Of a stretch of DNA of 64,000 bases, positions 35,677-46,500 are shown piece after piece. Both the position numbers and the translations under genes were made by a program. The stretch lies in the NCBI RefSeq assembly GCF_023898315.1, contig NC_064616.1, positions 542,181,602 to 542,245,601 on the forward strand. Reading direction: 5' to 3'. The notes under the pieces were generated by a model. That model was not told the DNA's origin. It searched no databases and saw only the letters and a program-made list of their open reading frames with translations. Each line of letters opens with the position of its first letter. The first letter of the stretch is position 1. This stretch comes from Schistocerca nitens (Eukaryota > Arthropoda > Insecta > Orthoptera > Acrididae).

Positions 35677-36684
35677 TAACTGCACTTCAATGAAACTTTG
35701 ACTGTTCATTTATGGAAACTAAGTGGAGCATATCAAAACGATTGCTCACTTTATAATTATGCACTTCGAAACTTCAAAAAATCTGTAACATTTGTTAAAG
35801 AAGGTAACTGCTTTTTAGTTCAGTAAAATAATGTACTCGGATTTATCGTAGCACTTGGGATAGACTCCTGTCTAGGTAAATAACTAAGCATAAACACAGT
35901 GGCTCAACAGAGAGTTTACAGAACACAAAATTATTATTGAAAACAAAACCACAAAACTCGTCCTCGCCGTTACACAGTACTCAACTGATAATTTTAAATG
36001 ACGACTGTGGCAGCGTCGATCTGCTGCGCTATTCAAAAAAGGACGTGAATGTATTTATGGCTCTTCCTGTGCCACAAGCTCTGATAATTCTCTTCTTAGC
36101 TTCGGATTTTCATTGTGCAAAGCTAACCAGAGAATGCCATGAATAATAAGCCGCATTACTTTCGCATCCTAGACGATATTACATAATCTTGGAGTCATTC
36201 TCCCCTCATTCAGTCCACAAGATGACTCCTTACTAGCCACCGGCTTACTCATGCCGCAGACGAGCCTTGCAGTTCGACCACCAGATCCACCTTTTTCTAT
36301 TCCCGCCTACCCAATTCCGTTGCGCAGTGACTTCCATCCAAGTTTTACATGATTACAAACCTATTTTCCCTATGCATGAACCAATATTACAAGAGCAGTA
36401 TTAACCTTTACATTCTTTTACAGCACACTACTTTGGAATTTACATCCATAAATTAATTACAATAACATAAATTATCATAAATAATGAAAAAAATATTTAC
36501 ACGGATGTTCATGAAAGAGCATAGTTATATGGAAGTCGCATTAAATAAAGACAGACAAACAAGTTAGGTAAGTCCATTATACGTAATTTCGATGACTGTG
36601 TTTCAAGCACAGCTGCTAATGAAAGAGATGCTCTAGTTATTGAAAACACGGCAAACCAAATTACTGTGGCCCTTGTTATGTATA

Positions 36685-37184
36685 GGATGGGGCAAATAAA
36701 ACTGACCCAGACAAGTGGATACGATTGGAAGTAAATATATGCATATAACCACGCCACGTGCGCGCACACCACATGTACGTCCGCCACGTTATCCACACCG
36801 CTTCCGATCGTAGTGCTCGCTGAGTCAGTGTGAATGGAGCAGTGCGAAGTAGGCGATTGTGCTCACAGTGGAGCAGTGGGAAGCCGTTGTGGAAAGTCAC
36901 GTGACAACAAGTTATGGAAACGGTATGGTCAGTTGTTCGCTGAGAAGTTTAGTGGTGTCAATGTGCCAGCAAAGAATGCCATGCAACGCTTAGTCCCACA
37001 ATGGCATCAGGCAAGAACTGTTTTGAACAAGTCAAAAACTCTTCCGAAACTTTCCACAGAAATTGTGGCTGCGTTCACCAGAAAATGCTTCAGAGTCCTA
37101 ACAAATCAACTATTTTCCTTTACTCTATCTTGTTTCTTGGTACCCTGAAACTTAGTTTTCCAGCCACTTTTATTTGTATCGCCC
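36685..37184. mobile_element. 500-bp TIR element, right-arm copy
   Basis: The ends GGATGGGGCAAATAAAACTG and, reversed, GGGCGATACAAATAAAAGTG are flanked by TA at 36683-36684 and 37185-37186. The plus-strand ORF starting at 36834 (MEQCEVGDCAHSGAV...) shows DNKLWKRYGQLFAEKFSG and PAKNAMQRLV, resembling a transposase helix-turn-helix; there is no DDE domain. It is the partner of 15104-15610. Confidence 0.75.
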
Positions 37185-37639
37185 TACAAGTACTGAAAGG
37201 GAAACGGTGTTGGTAAGATTACATCCAATGCCAGTTGGTAAATTAGTGTACTTGGCTCATAAAGAAATTAAAGGTCATATTATTAAATTTCGTAAAATTT
37301 ACGATTACAGTAGTGTATGAAACAGGACATTTTGTACCTAATTTTATATGTAACATACCATTGGAGATCTAATAATTTGTAATTTACTAATGAATAACCT
37401 AATACCTGTCTTCCTTTGAGAAAAATTTGAAGTAGTAACATTTACGACGATTTAGTACCAATGAAAATTTTTCCTTACTTCAGGGCTGTATGGTTGATAT
37501 TAGTTCTGCCCGTGACATCAGGATCGAAGTGGAAGGAATGATGGCAGTCTCAGCGAAACATTTACTGTAATCAGATGTATTTGGAAACCAAAATTTTGTG
37601 AAACTCGCATCTACTTACGTGAGGCGTTAGCAGAGTGTT

Positions 37640-38160
37640 ATTCGAAGAGTAACTTTGTAATTTGACCAACAGAAAATACTTTCTGAAATCGAATCATCTG
37701 TTAAAGTGATTAGCGGGAAAGTATCCTCCAAGAAAATACTTTGTGAAGAGGATTCACCTACTAGCTGGAAATAAAACACAAGGTCCGACTTTTAATTCAC
37801 AGATTTTTCAAAATATGTTTATCTCCCAGAGACTACGTGTGAATTGCATCCATATCGTACGCCTGCCTACCAATTTGACAAATGCCTCAGGTTCGGGCGT
37901 ATTAGCAGGAAATGCCGTAGTCTAGAGCGATGTAGTAAATCTGGCAGAGGACACCCGTTAAGTGAATGTATAGCTACTAATTTAATGTGTTTGCATTGTT
38001 TGGAGGACACCTGGCTACAGTTAAGAACTGTCCTGTTTTATACTGGTAGCACAAGTGATGCGAGTTTGTCACGCTCAGTAACATTTCGTTCAAAGAAGCT
38101 GAGGTCAGATTGTGTGAAAATTATTTGCCGTTGTCACAGGAGACTCTATGATTGACAGTA
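37640..38160 (+). pseudogene. Jockey-like ORF1 (Gag) relic with CCHC knuckles, right copy
   Basis: A plus-strand frame (mainly 37844-38155) shows HPYRTPAYQFDKCLRFGRIS, then RKCRSLERCSKSGRGHPLSE and C-x-x-C further on (CLHC), which is the three-knuckle pattern of Jockey-type ORF1 with one knuckle cysteine replaced (CSKS for CSKC). ORF1 binds element RNA. The endonuclease that should follow is absent here but present in the left arm. Confidence 0.65.
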
Positions 38161-39394
38161 ACTATTGACATACATTCCATTCTCAAGTGTCAGCTGACAT
38201 TTTTAGTATACAGAATTATAGCTCATTCCATCCTTTTCACTGTCCTGTTCATGATCAAGCTGGTTTCTCTTGTCCCATCGCTACCTGAACACCTTCCCCT
38301 AACATTCATGCGCACAAAATGTTTCCAATAAATCGACAGTTTAGTGGACGTGATAGATTCCAGAGTATTCCAGACTCAGGAAGCTCGAATGCTGTCTCTC
38401 AAGTGGAGACGATCTGTCGGAAATAAGCAGAAATATTTGCGCTGTTTCTTAACATACGTTTCCACACCGTTGCCATTCACGTTACAACAGTACTGTCAGT
38501 ACTGTGACCCACATTCTGTCCTTTATCATTTTGCATCGAAAAATTCTCATCTGTTTGTCGCTAGATACAAGACAACGCATACATTACTCAGTTCTCTACA
38601 TACTCAATTTTTTTTTATATAAAACGATTAATCCGTCCTGCCACCTTCCGGAAGCACACTCTCCTCCCACTCTATGAATCTGCCGCTATGGTGCAAAAAT
38701 GCTAAGTTTTTACCCACGATTTTGATTCTTACCTGACACACTTTATTGGGGATTCGGCATCAACAACTACAAAAGACATGTAAGACTGTTTTTTTTATAT
38801 TTTTTTTTATGGAAGGAATATGCAGATATCACATGTTCAGCCAGTACCTGTGATGCGTAATAACATTCCACTTGATACCTTAGGTTTTTTTAGAGGAGCC
38901 AGATTTCGACACTGTTATCTGACACAATACTGACATTTTCTCTCTCTTACTTACAAAGACGTCCGTACTCCTCTGTAAATACTCTTCTCTCACAGTACTA
39001 CACTAACTGCTAACGTAACAGCCCAGAGAGGTTTTATCACTCTAGGCTACAACCCTACAAGTTATGTGATATCTAAGTAGCCGCTTCCTGTATGAAACTG
39101 ATGATGTGTCTATGTACAGTGTGACGTTCGTTCGTGTGTAAGATTCATCATATCCAGAGAGTATCCGCAGTCAGCGTCGTCGTTCGCATCTCTGATGTCC
39201 TCAAGGGTGAAGACAATGTCTCAATCGGCGCTGGTGGTACTAGGGCAGTAGCGACGCGCAGGGGTAGCGACACCGCTGACTGCTGCCTGCTTTTGCTGCA
39301 AAGCGGACCTCCCCAGTCGTTCTGCATTCCTGGTAATGCGTCGCCGGCTGTGTCATTTACCCCCACCTTTCTCTATTCATAATTAATTTATTAA

Positions 39395-40150
39395 ATAATT
39401 TGACTTATTAATTATTTGTAACAGACGTAATGTTTCGTTCTTGGGCAGAGAAAAATCAATAGCCTGCTCAAGAAAAATGGAAGAAGGACAATGTATTTTA
39501 AGTGTACTCGAAGTTGAATATTCTACGAGTCTATATATGATCTATTCCATAAGCATTTCTTGGTGGGGGAGGAAAGTAATATACACTATCTACGATCATA
39601 AATGATCCTGTCTACATACATAGATAACTTGCTGTTCCGTCAGAACTACCCTCTACAGTGTTGCTCTTATCGACAGGCTCACAAGCTCTTCTTCGTTCGT
39701 ATAGTAACATGCAGCACCGTCGCGGTTTCACTCGGAGCGCGGAAAATCTGTTTCACAGTCAGATTTCCAGCAATTTTTTACAGCGTGTGAATCCACATGT
39801 CATGAAAAGGAAACTCTATCAAAATTCTGCTTCTTCATATTTCTTTTTGCTACTTAGCTCCGTCAAAAATCACACCAGAGTTTCTAAATCGGGTCACATG
39901 AAAGCCGCCATTGATCTCTTCTTTCATTCCCTCCCGAAAACTCCAGGCCGAGCCCTTGTAGAACTTTAAGTCTTTTGACCTGTGTCACTGTCATCGCGCG
40001 TTATTTTGCAACTTGCGCAACAGCGCATGTTGCAATTGTTCGTGTGTTCTTGTTTCTCTTTCTTTCTTTCTCTTTCTTCGATGCTTACCTGTGACGGGTT
40101 TGCGGCCCGTAGTAACAGCGAGTCTGTGGAACCCTGGCCAACATCAATAA
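39395..40150. other. No recognised gene; flank outside the right arm
   Basis: The sequence beyond the last pairing to the left arm. It contains a pyrimidine-rich TTTCTTTCTTTCTC tract at 40050-40080 and short ORFs without motifs. The left partner, if any, lies outside the window. Confidence 0.5.
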
Positions 40151-42394
40151 CACAGGCCAACGATATATTTTTTTTGAAAAACTTTTTTTACTTTGATAGC
40201 TGATCATTATAGATTTTTATGAGCTGATTCCATATCTAGTATTAGTTTTTTTGTATCACCCATAGTTCTCGAGCAATATGCTATATGGTAAAAGGGGAAA
40301 TTAATGAAACGCTTTGTTGCGATATAAGTATTGTTTCTATTTACAGTGAGCTACTTTAAACAATGATATATGTTAATAGAGGTTTCGCTTGTAAGCTGGA
40401 ATTTGTTTGTATTTTCTTTTTCTGTTTTCTTTGAAGTTTCTTGTACAGTTTTTTCTACTATAAGTCGTTTGCTGAACTTCTCGGTGAAGTGACTAACAGT
40501 AGTCCCCCATCATGCTGGTGGTCCAGCGGCCTTGGTAGCGTTTTTCCATCACTTTAACGGCTTAGTAAAAAGCTCTCCTTGCTCCTCACTAACATCTCCC
40601 ATATTAAACATCCAAAAGTCTTAAACTTCTTTAACATTGTGGCTATAATAGAAACCTATTCTGGGTTTTTTCATGCCCTAAGAACTTTGTAACGATTTGC
40701 TTGTGTGATACCTATGCTGCTTTCTGATTAAAGGTTAGTGTGGATTCAGAGTTAACATCTAATATCAATTTTCTAATGTCAGGTCCGACAAAGACGCCCT
40801 CTTTTAGTTTAGCTTATGAAAGGTGTGGAAATTTTTGGCAGAGATACTTAAAGCACGGTCCATCTTTAGGCAAAGCCTTTACAAAGTGTTTCATTAGGCC
40901 TAACTTTCTATGTTGAAGTGGTAAGAGTACGTTTTTGGATCTACAAGGTTTTTGCGTAGAATTTGTTTCTCGTCAGGTTTTAAAGACTCCCTTACAGGTC
41001 AGTTCTTTCTGCACCAGTGTGGATCCCTAGCCCTACTGTCCCATTCACACAATAAATATTGAAATTTGGTAAAGCCTCCTTGCTGACCAAGGACCATTCA
41101 TGTTACTTTTATATCGCCACATATCATCCAATCATGAGCAGAATAGCCTATTTTATTTTGCACTATTTCAAGGTGTTCATAGCTTTCTTTCATATGAACA
41201 GAATGTCCAACAGGTATAGATGCATACATGTTACCATTGTGTAATAAAACAGCCTTTAAACTAGTTTTGGATATATCAAAAAAGCCTCCAGTCTTCCTTT
41301 TTTTATTCCATACCAAAATCTTTCATTCAACTAGGAATGTCTGAGCAATACACTAAATCACCTTTGTCTTGAAAAAACTTGGAAAAATGCTGCTCTTTTT
41401 TTCTATATATGTATATTCAGTTTCCAACTGCCAATAATTTCTTTTCTTTTAATCTAGAACCAAGCATCTCAGCTTTTTCTTTCGTTAAGCCCAGATACCT
41501 AACCAAATCTTTAAGCTTGGTTTCAGTAAACAATTAGGACTCTAGACTTTCTGTATTACAGTGGAATTCATCATCATCTGGTTCATTTGAATCAGATAGT
41601 ACATCAAAAAATACTTCTGCTGGAAAGGAATTTAAATCATCTGGTGGTTAAGGAACCAGGAAGTCTACACCATGCCCTACTGGTCGGATAGCAGACGGAA
41701 GGTTAGGGTAGCTTATAACCTTCCTGTGTTTCGAATTATGACCAGTAATATCAACATTGCAAAAGTAGCTATCATCAGAATGATTTCTTGGCTCCCTCCA
41801 TATCATAGGAACAGCAAATCTTAAGGTTTTTTCCTCCTTTTTGGACCATTTTCTCAGATCTTCAACACACACATTACATACCTTATGTGGCGCCCAAGAT
41901 TTACTTTGATCACCAAGTGTAGATCCAAAGTATGATATATAAACTTTTTTTACAATGTCTGTATTGTTTCTTTGTTGTTTTTTAATAATAAATTCACGTC
42001 ATATATAACAAAAACTATCAGCAGATTTTTTATAACTACGATTAGACATTGTACTGAGCACATGCACAGGAAACGGGAAAGTGAGGTTAGGTTGACAGTA
42101 AACAAAACACCAACTGTTAACCCAAAAATACCATCGACCTTTTTTGCCAGCAAATATTTTTCAGCAGTGCTACCAATTTCATCTACATTCATTACACCTC
42201 CGTTTTTAATTATTTTAACTATATGAAAGCTGTTAAATTCTTATAAAAATTGATTAATTCAATAAATTTAATTGTAAAATATGAAGAAATTGTAGGTAAT
42301 ACCGATTTTTAAGTATCATATTTGCCTTTACCCCCCTAAATAACATAAGAATAAGGCATTTTCTGCAAAAAAGTTTTACCATCGTTGGCCTGTG
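40151..42394 (-). mobile_element. 2.24-kb TIR DNA transposon with TAA target duplication
   Basis: Perfect 14-bp terminal inverted repeats CACAGGCCAACGAT (40151-40164 and, reversed, 42381-42394), followed by looser similarity (AACTTTTTT), are flanked by TAA at 40148-40150 and 42395-42397. The interior encodes, on the minus strand, scattered pieces of one transposase-like protein. A 3-bp TAA duplication would fit several superfamilies (for example PIF/Harbinger), but the protein motifs do not look like Harbinger. I cannot name the superfamily. Confidence 0.82.
40480..42195 (-). pseudogene. Decayed transposase-like protein of an unnamed arthropod family
   Basis: In N-to-C order on the minus strand: ORF 41648-41872 with RFAVPMIWREPRNHSDDSYF and PNLPSAIRPVGHG; ORF 41098-41316 with LLHNGNMYASIPVGHSVHMK, SYEHLEIVQNKIGY and WMICGDIKV; and near 40500-40560 VMEKRYQGRWTTSMMGDY preceded by a GDVSEEQGE-like block. 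I remember this block order from long uncharacterised proteins repeated in arthropod and cnidarian genomes. The matches have stops and frameshifts between them. That the gene sits between matching TIRs with a target duplication argues it is a transposase. Catalytic residues are not assigned. Confidence 0.7.
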
Positions 42395-42510
42395 TAATCT
42401 TTATGAGGGTGTCTTTCCTAACATTGAGGTCCAGCAATACCCTACAAGTGAAGTATTCATGGACGTATTCTCCATGGAATTCCGGAAACTACTCACTGTT
42501 ATCCCATTTA

Positions 42511-42665
42511 CATCAATCTATATCTGCACATACATAGACACTCCAAAGTCAGCATCCGATGCGTGGCGGAGGGTACGTTGTACCACTATCAGTCATTTCT
42601 TCTCCTGTTCCACTCGCAAATAGCGAGAGAAAAACGATTGTCTAAATGCTTCCGTACAAACCCTA
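42511..42665 (+). repeat. Dispersed repeat tail (CATCTA-type, GCGTGGCGGAGGGTA)
   Basis: CATCAATCTATATCTGCACA, GATGCGTGGCGGAGGGTACG and TTCCACTCGCAAATAGCGAG match, from memory, a very common orthopteran repeat that begins with CATCTA repeats, possibly a LINE 3' end. No coding part is present. Confidence 0.6.
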
Positions 42666-42723
42666 CTTTATGTTATACATCGTAACGTTAGTGATGGAAA
42701 AATCAATCGGCGGTCTATATACA

Positions 42724-43266
42724 CATGGACAGAAACAATTTGAAAAACTTGTAACGGTGCTGCAGGGTAGGTTGTGCTGAGAAATAATTGTAAAAAAAAT
42801 TCTGAAGTTAGTCTGTCAGGCCATTGCGTTTACTGTAAAACGATCTTCAAGGGTCTGAAATTTTGAGTGATGTGGTCGGTGTCTGTGAGGGCACTTGTTT
42901 TGGTATAGCCGTGCTGTCTCTCGACCATTTCCACCTGCTTGGGCGTACACCATCTTGGTTTGTTCCCGACATGAATACCATCCTGTTATTCACGTCGGGA
43001 ACAAGCCAATGTGGTATTTATGTACGGCCAAGGAGATGGAAATGGTCGAGAGGCAGCACGGCTGCACCAAAACAAGTACCCTCAAAGAAACCAACCACAT
43101 CACACAATATTTCACACCTATTAAGATCGTTTTACAGTAAACGCAACGGCCTAACGGACTAACTTCAGAGTTTGTCTTTTTTTTCTTTTTTTTTCTTTTT
43201 ACAATTACTTCTCGGCACCACCTACCCTGCAGCACCGTTACAAGTTTTTCAAACTGTTTCTGTCCA
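42724..43266. mobile_element. Foldback (hairpin) element with 8-bp duplication
   Basis: Two arms of about 260-270 bp (42725-42984 and 43000-43266) are reverse complements at roughly 85-90%, closing on GTTCCCGAC/GTCGGGAAC around a short loop at 42980. The flanks are TATATACA at 42716-42723 and 43267-43274. No ORF spans the hairpin; short ORFs on either strand are mirror images. Non-autonomous foldback DNA elements have this form. Confidence 0.82.
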
Positions 43267-43274
43267 TATATACA

Positions 43275-44829
43275 TATATACTTTCTGTTGACACTGGATC
43301 ACATACAAAACGCTACGAGTAGTAGTTGTTTGGACTGATTCAGCTTCACAGTGCCAAAACCAAACAGCAAATATCTGCCGAAACACCAGAGAAGATAGGC
43401 CTGAAGATTCACAGGAGAGGCGTGAAATGTAATATAGAGAGTGAACATAATAAAACCGACAAACTGCAGGGACGGATTCCCGACTGAAAATGGAGAATAA
43501 AATGTCCTATGATTATATCTCCGGAAATGCACCGTTGCCACGGTAGATGACGCTGATGCACAGTACTTCCTCTGACCACGTGCTGTGTGTTCCTTGTGTG
43601 TTGTAGGATATGCGGTTGACACGAATTCTAGTACAAGGAATACATAAGTGGCCCACCAAGGAACGATTGTGTGTATCCTGCATAACAACCGCTACTATCT
43701 CGATCACTTGCAATCCCATGAAGGTCGCTTTGAGCACCTGTTGCGACGTTAATGCGATGAAACTCTGTACTGTATTTCAGGAAGATTTGTTGTCGTTGCA
43801 CGTCCATTTCTGGACACATGTTCAGAGGAACTTTTTCCTCCATTTTCAGTTAGGAAGCTGTCCCTACAGTTTGTCGGCTTTATTAATGTTTGCTCTGTAT
43901 AACAAAGTGAGTCACGTAAGACTTAACATCCGGTTTATTTTGTGAACGGCTCCAGATATCGAAACGAGGCTTTCGACAATTGATAGTACGCTAAGGAGCA
44001 CCTACTTTAATATGTGGGGAAGAATCGTAAGTCTTCTATCGATCGAGACACTGAAGTAATAATGTTTCTTTATGGATCGGTGTACTCTCCAGAACTCCAC
44101 TCAGTGCCTCTGGGAATGACAATTACAGTGATATTGCATAGCTCATAACGACGTTGAAAACTTTCGCAAAAAGATCAGAGAAATTTACTGAAACTGGGAT
44201 GCAATGCGGCGAGAGTCTGCTGTTGCATTGTAAACACCACCGTCAGAGCCCTCATCCCAGGCTCCCCGGTTATATGCGGCAACTCAGGTTTACGCTGCTA
44301 AGATCACGCATTTGCTATACGACAAATACCGGATGAGCTATGAGTTTTGTATCTAGAACAACGCCATATGTTAGGTTGTGGCACATGACATTGGGTCTAG
44401 GACTACTATTTCAAATACCTGTACGTTTCCCGGTATTTGTAGGAACATCTAACTTTACGTTTGGCAGTTACCCATTTACGAATAAATCCATCGCGTTGTT
44501 GTTCGCTTGCCAAAGCCGAAACAGTAACGTTCATATTTCATTAACAGCTCTCGTTACGGGAAAAAAACTACTGGAATAACTTTCTTAGATTTTCAAAAAA
44601 CAAAAATAATACCTGATCTACCTTTGCCTGGAGACACCCGAAGGTTTCTTAAAGGTAGAACAGGTCCTGTAGCACAAATGTGTCTACAGTTAGTACGCAA
44701 AATTGTAATTAAGTGAATACACTTTAAATAAACTAAATATTTTATTCAGAATGACAAACGACATGTCACCCACAAGAGAAATATTTTTTAACGAATTATA
44801 GTTATATGCATTACTTAAGCATGTGCTCA
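43275..44829. other. No recognised feature
   Basis: Short ORFs on both strands (43299-43945 cluster) overlap antisense and lack motifs. I see no transposon ends or RNA gene. Confidence 0.45.
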
Positions 44830-46020
44830 AATTGTTTACCATCGACTACTAGGCAAATCTGCAGTCACCGTTCGAGAGATAGACGAACAGAAGAAATTAA
44901 ACTAGATGATATGCCGTTGCATGCTATGGTGGTTGGACTGCGAATGTAGCCTGACGTAGTTGGAGCTTCAGGATAGACTGCATCTTTCAGTATTCCCATA
45001 CAAAGAAATCAAGAAACCAAATCAGAAGACCTTGCCAGCCATTGTTGTGCAGTATTCCATCCCGTCGAACTATTAGGAAACTATTCATGCAGTACCTGAG
45101 TTGCAACACGCGAACAGCAACCTGGGAAGCCGTTGTGTTAGAAACACATGTACTCTCACTTATCAAGTTGTACCTCTTCTAGAAGATCGGATGGAAAGTT
45201 CGTAAGAAAGTGAGCATACATAGTTTCCTTTAGCACCACTGGGATGAAGTATGGTCACACAATGAAATTTCCAATGATGACACAACACACATTTTAGCTC
45301 AATGGTCACTGGTGTCGTATCTCATGAAGCCAGCTGCTGGCTATCGAGCATTTTACCGAAATCGACATTACCAATGTTTGTAAACGCTGCTTCGTCGATA
45401 TGGAGCACCATGTTGGAAAAAACGTAGAGCCGTGTCCCAGACGGAGAGAGTGAACCGATAAAATTCTGTATCACGTTCGAAGTCACGTCTTAGAGTTACT
45501 GACATAGTGACGGTCATAAAGGAGAATTTGGCTGATGATGCAAGCTACGAATGACACTCGTCTGGCTAATCCCACGTTACTTGCAGTTCGTCTCGCGCTA
45601 TCGTGAGGAATTATAAGCGTGAAAGCTAGAACAGCTTCTTCATGTGAGCTGTCAATTGCACTCTTCGTTCACTATTTGATGTTGAAGCTACCTGTTCGCG
45701 CTAGTGAACCAATAATTAATGCACGTGCCTGGCGCGACGGACAGCGACTATCAGGATAGACATCCCTATACCGTCGGATCGTTGCGACAGCACTTCTTTG
45801 ACATTCGCCGTATGAAAGTAGCATGTCTAACTTCTTCTCGTTAGTGTACATGTCGGTATACAAGGAATGATGAAGCAGAATAGACCTGCCGTTAGAAGAC
45901 ACAGTTCCTGCTAGTTCTGCAATGCAAACAAGTAAATGGTCGAAAAACCTGAAACAACGATGTAGCCTTGCCTGGGCGTGGTCACAACGCAACACCGATT
46001 CCGGCCGACGCACCCTTATA
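44830..46020 (-). pseudogene. Decayed mariner-like transposase with DUF4817-like N-terminus
   Basis: The minus-strand ORF 45672-46013 shows YTNEKKLDMLLSYGECQRSA then IRRYRDVYPDSRCPSRQA and ARTGSF, the pattern of a transposase helix-turn-helix region (YPDRR.PS....G S F). Further along, broken frames give HIDEAAFTN near 45400 and LARSSDLVS / LCMGILKDAVYPE near 45030-44980, matching SDEATF and PRSPDL...FFLWGFLKD.VY in related insect elements. Stops and frame changes make it dead. TIRs were not located. Confidence 0.7.
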
Positions 46021-46069
46021 TTTCAGAGTATTTCCCGGATTCTCTTACGTTTCAGCTTCAAAATTAACA

Positions 46070-46500
46070 AGCCTTTTGGCTAACCGAAGTGGCCCGGCTT
46101 CAGTTCCCAGTTGGGTCGGTCCGCAGCTCGTGGTCGTGCGGTAGCGTTCTCGCTTCCCGCGCCCGGGTTCCCGGGTTCGATTCCCGGCGGGGTCAGAGAT
46201 TTTCTCTGCCTCGTGATGACTGGGTGTTGTGTGATGTCCTTAGGTTAGTTATGTTCAAGTGGTTCTAAGTTCTAGGGGACTGATGACCATCGATATTAAG
46301 TCCCATTGTGCTCAGAGCCATTTGAACCATTTTGAACCGGTTGGGTCGGAGATTTTCTCCGCTCGGGGTTTGGGTCTTTTGTTATCCTTACGTTCATATC
46401 ATCGTACCTAACGGATTGGTCTCCAATATGCTATCGTATTGCTTTCCATTACTGACATGGCTGAATGGGCACGTCCCAAAATCCAATGAATTGAAATAAA
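46070..46500 (+). mobile_element. Older tRNA-like SINE/repeat hosting a younger SINE
   Basis: GGCCCGGCTTCAGTTCCCAGTTGGGTCGG plus, after the inserted SINE, GGAGATTTTCTCCGCTCGGGG form a B-box-like start of another repeat that I recall ending in GGGTGTTGTGTTGTCC-type sequence. The 3' limit is uncertain. Confidence 0.5.
46120..46339 (+). mobile_element. SINE with alternative tRNA-like head
   Basis: The head (CGTGGTCGTGCGGTAGCG ... CCGGGTTCGATTCCCGGCGG) differs from that of the main family, but from GTGATGTCCTTAGGTTAGTT to TTTGAACCATTTTGAACC the body is the same. Target duplication GTTGGGTCGG at 46110-46119 and 46340-46349. Confidence 0.93.

Larger units (their letters stand above)
29883..39394 (-). 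repeat. Right arm of the large inverted repeat
   Basis: This is the reverse complement of the left arm in nearly co-linear order, carrying the same Ty3/gypsy, short-ORF, TIR-element and Jockey-like ORF1 relics. It differs by insertions and deletions: SINEs at 33824, 34888, 35037 and 35500 are absent from the left arm, about 400 bp of gag/protease present at 20650-21055 is missing here, and about 300 bp at 31530-31830 (gag start) is missing from the left arm. The inner end coincides with a Tc1-like transposon (28495-29879); sequence beyond that transposon no longer matches the left arm. Confidence 0.85.

Noticed and set aside
3070..39394. Inverted repeat as an assembly foldback
   Set aside because: Arms differ by about 12% in a sampled stretch and by several insertions with target duplications, which an artefact would not produce.
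40151..42394. PIF/Harbinger transposon
   Set aside because: The TAA duplication fits, but the protein blocks do not resemble Harbinger transposase and no Myb-like partner was seen. Left unassigned.
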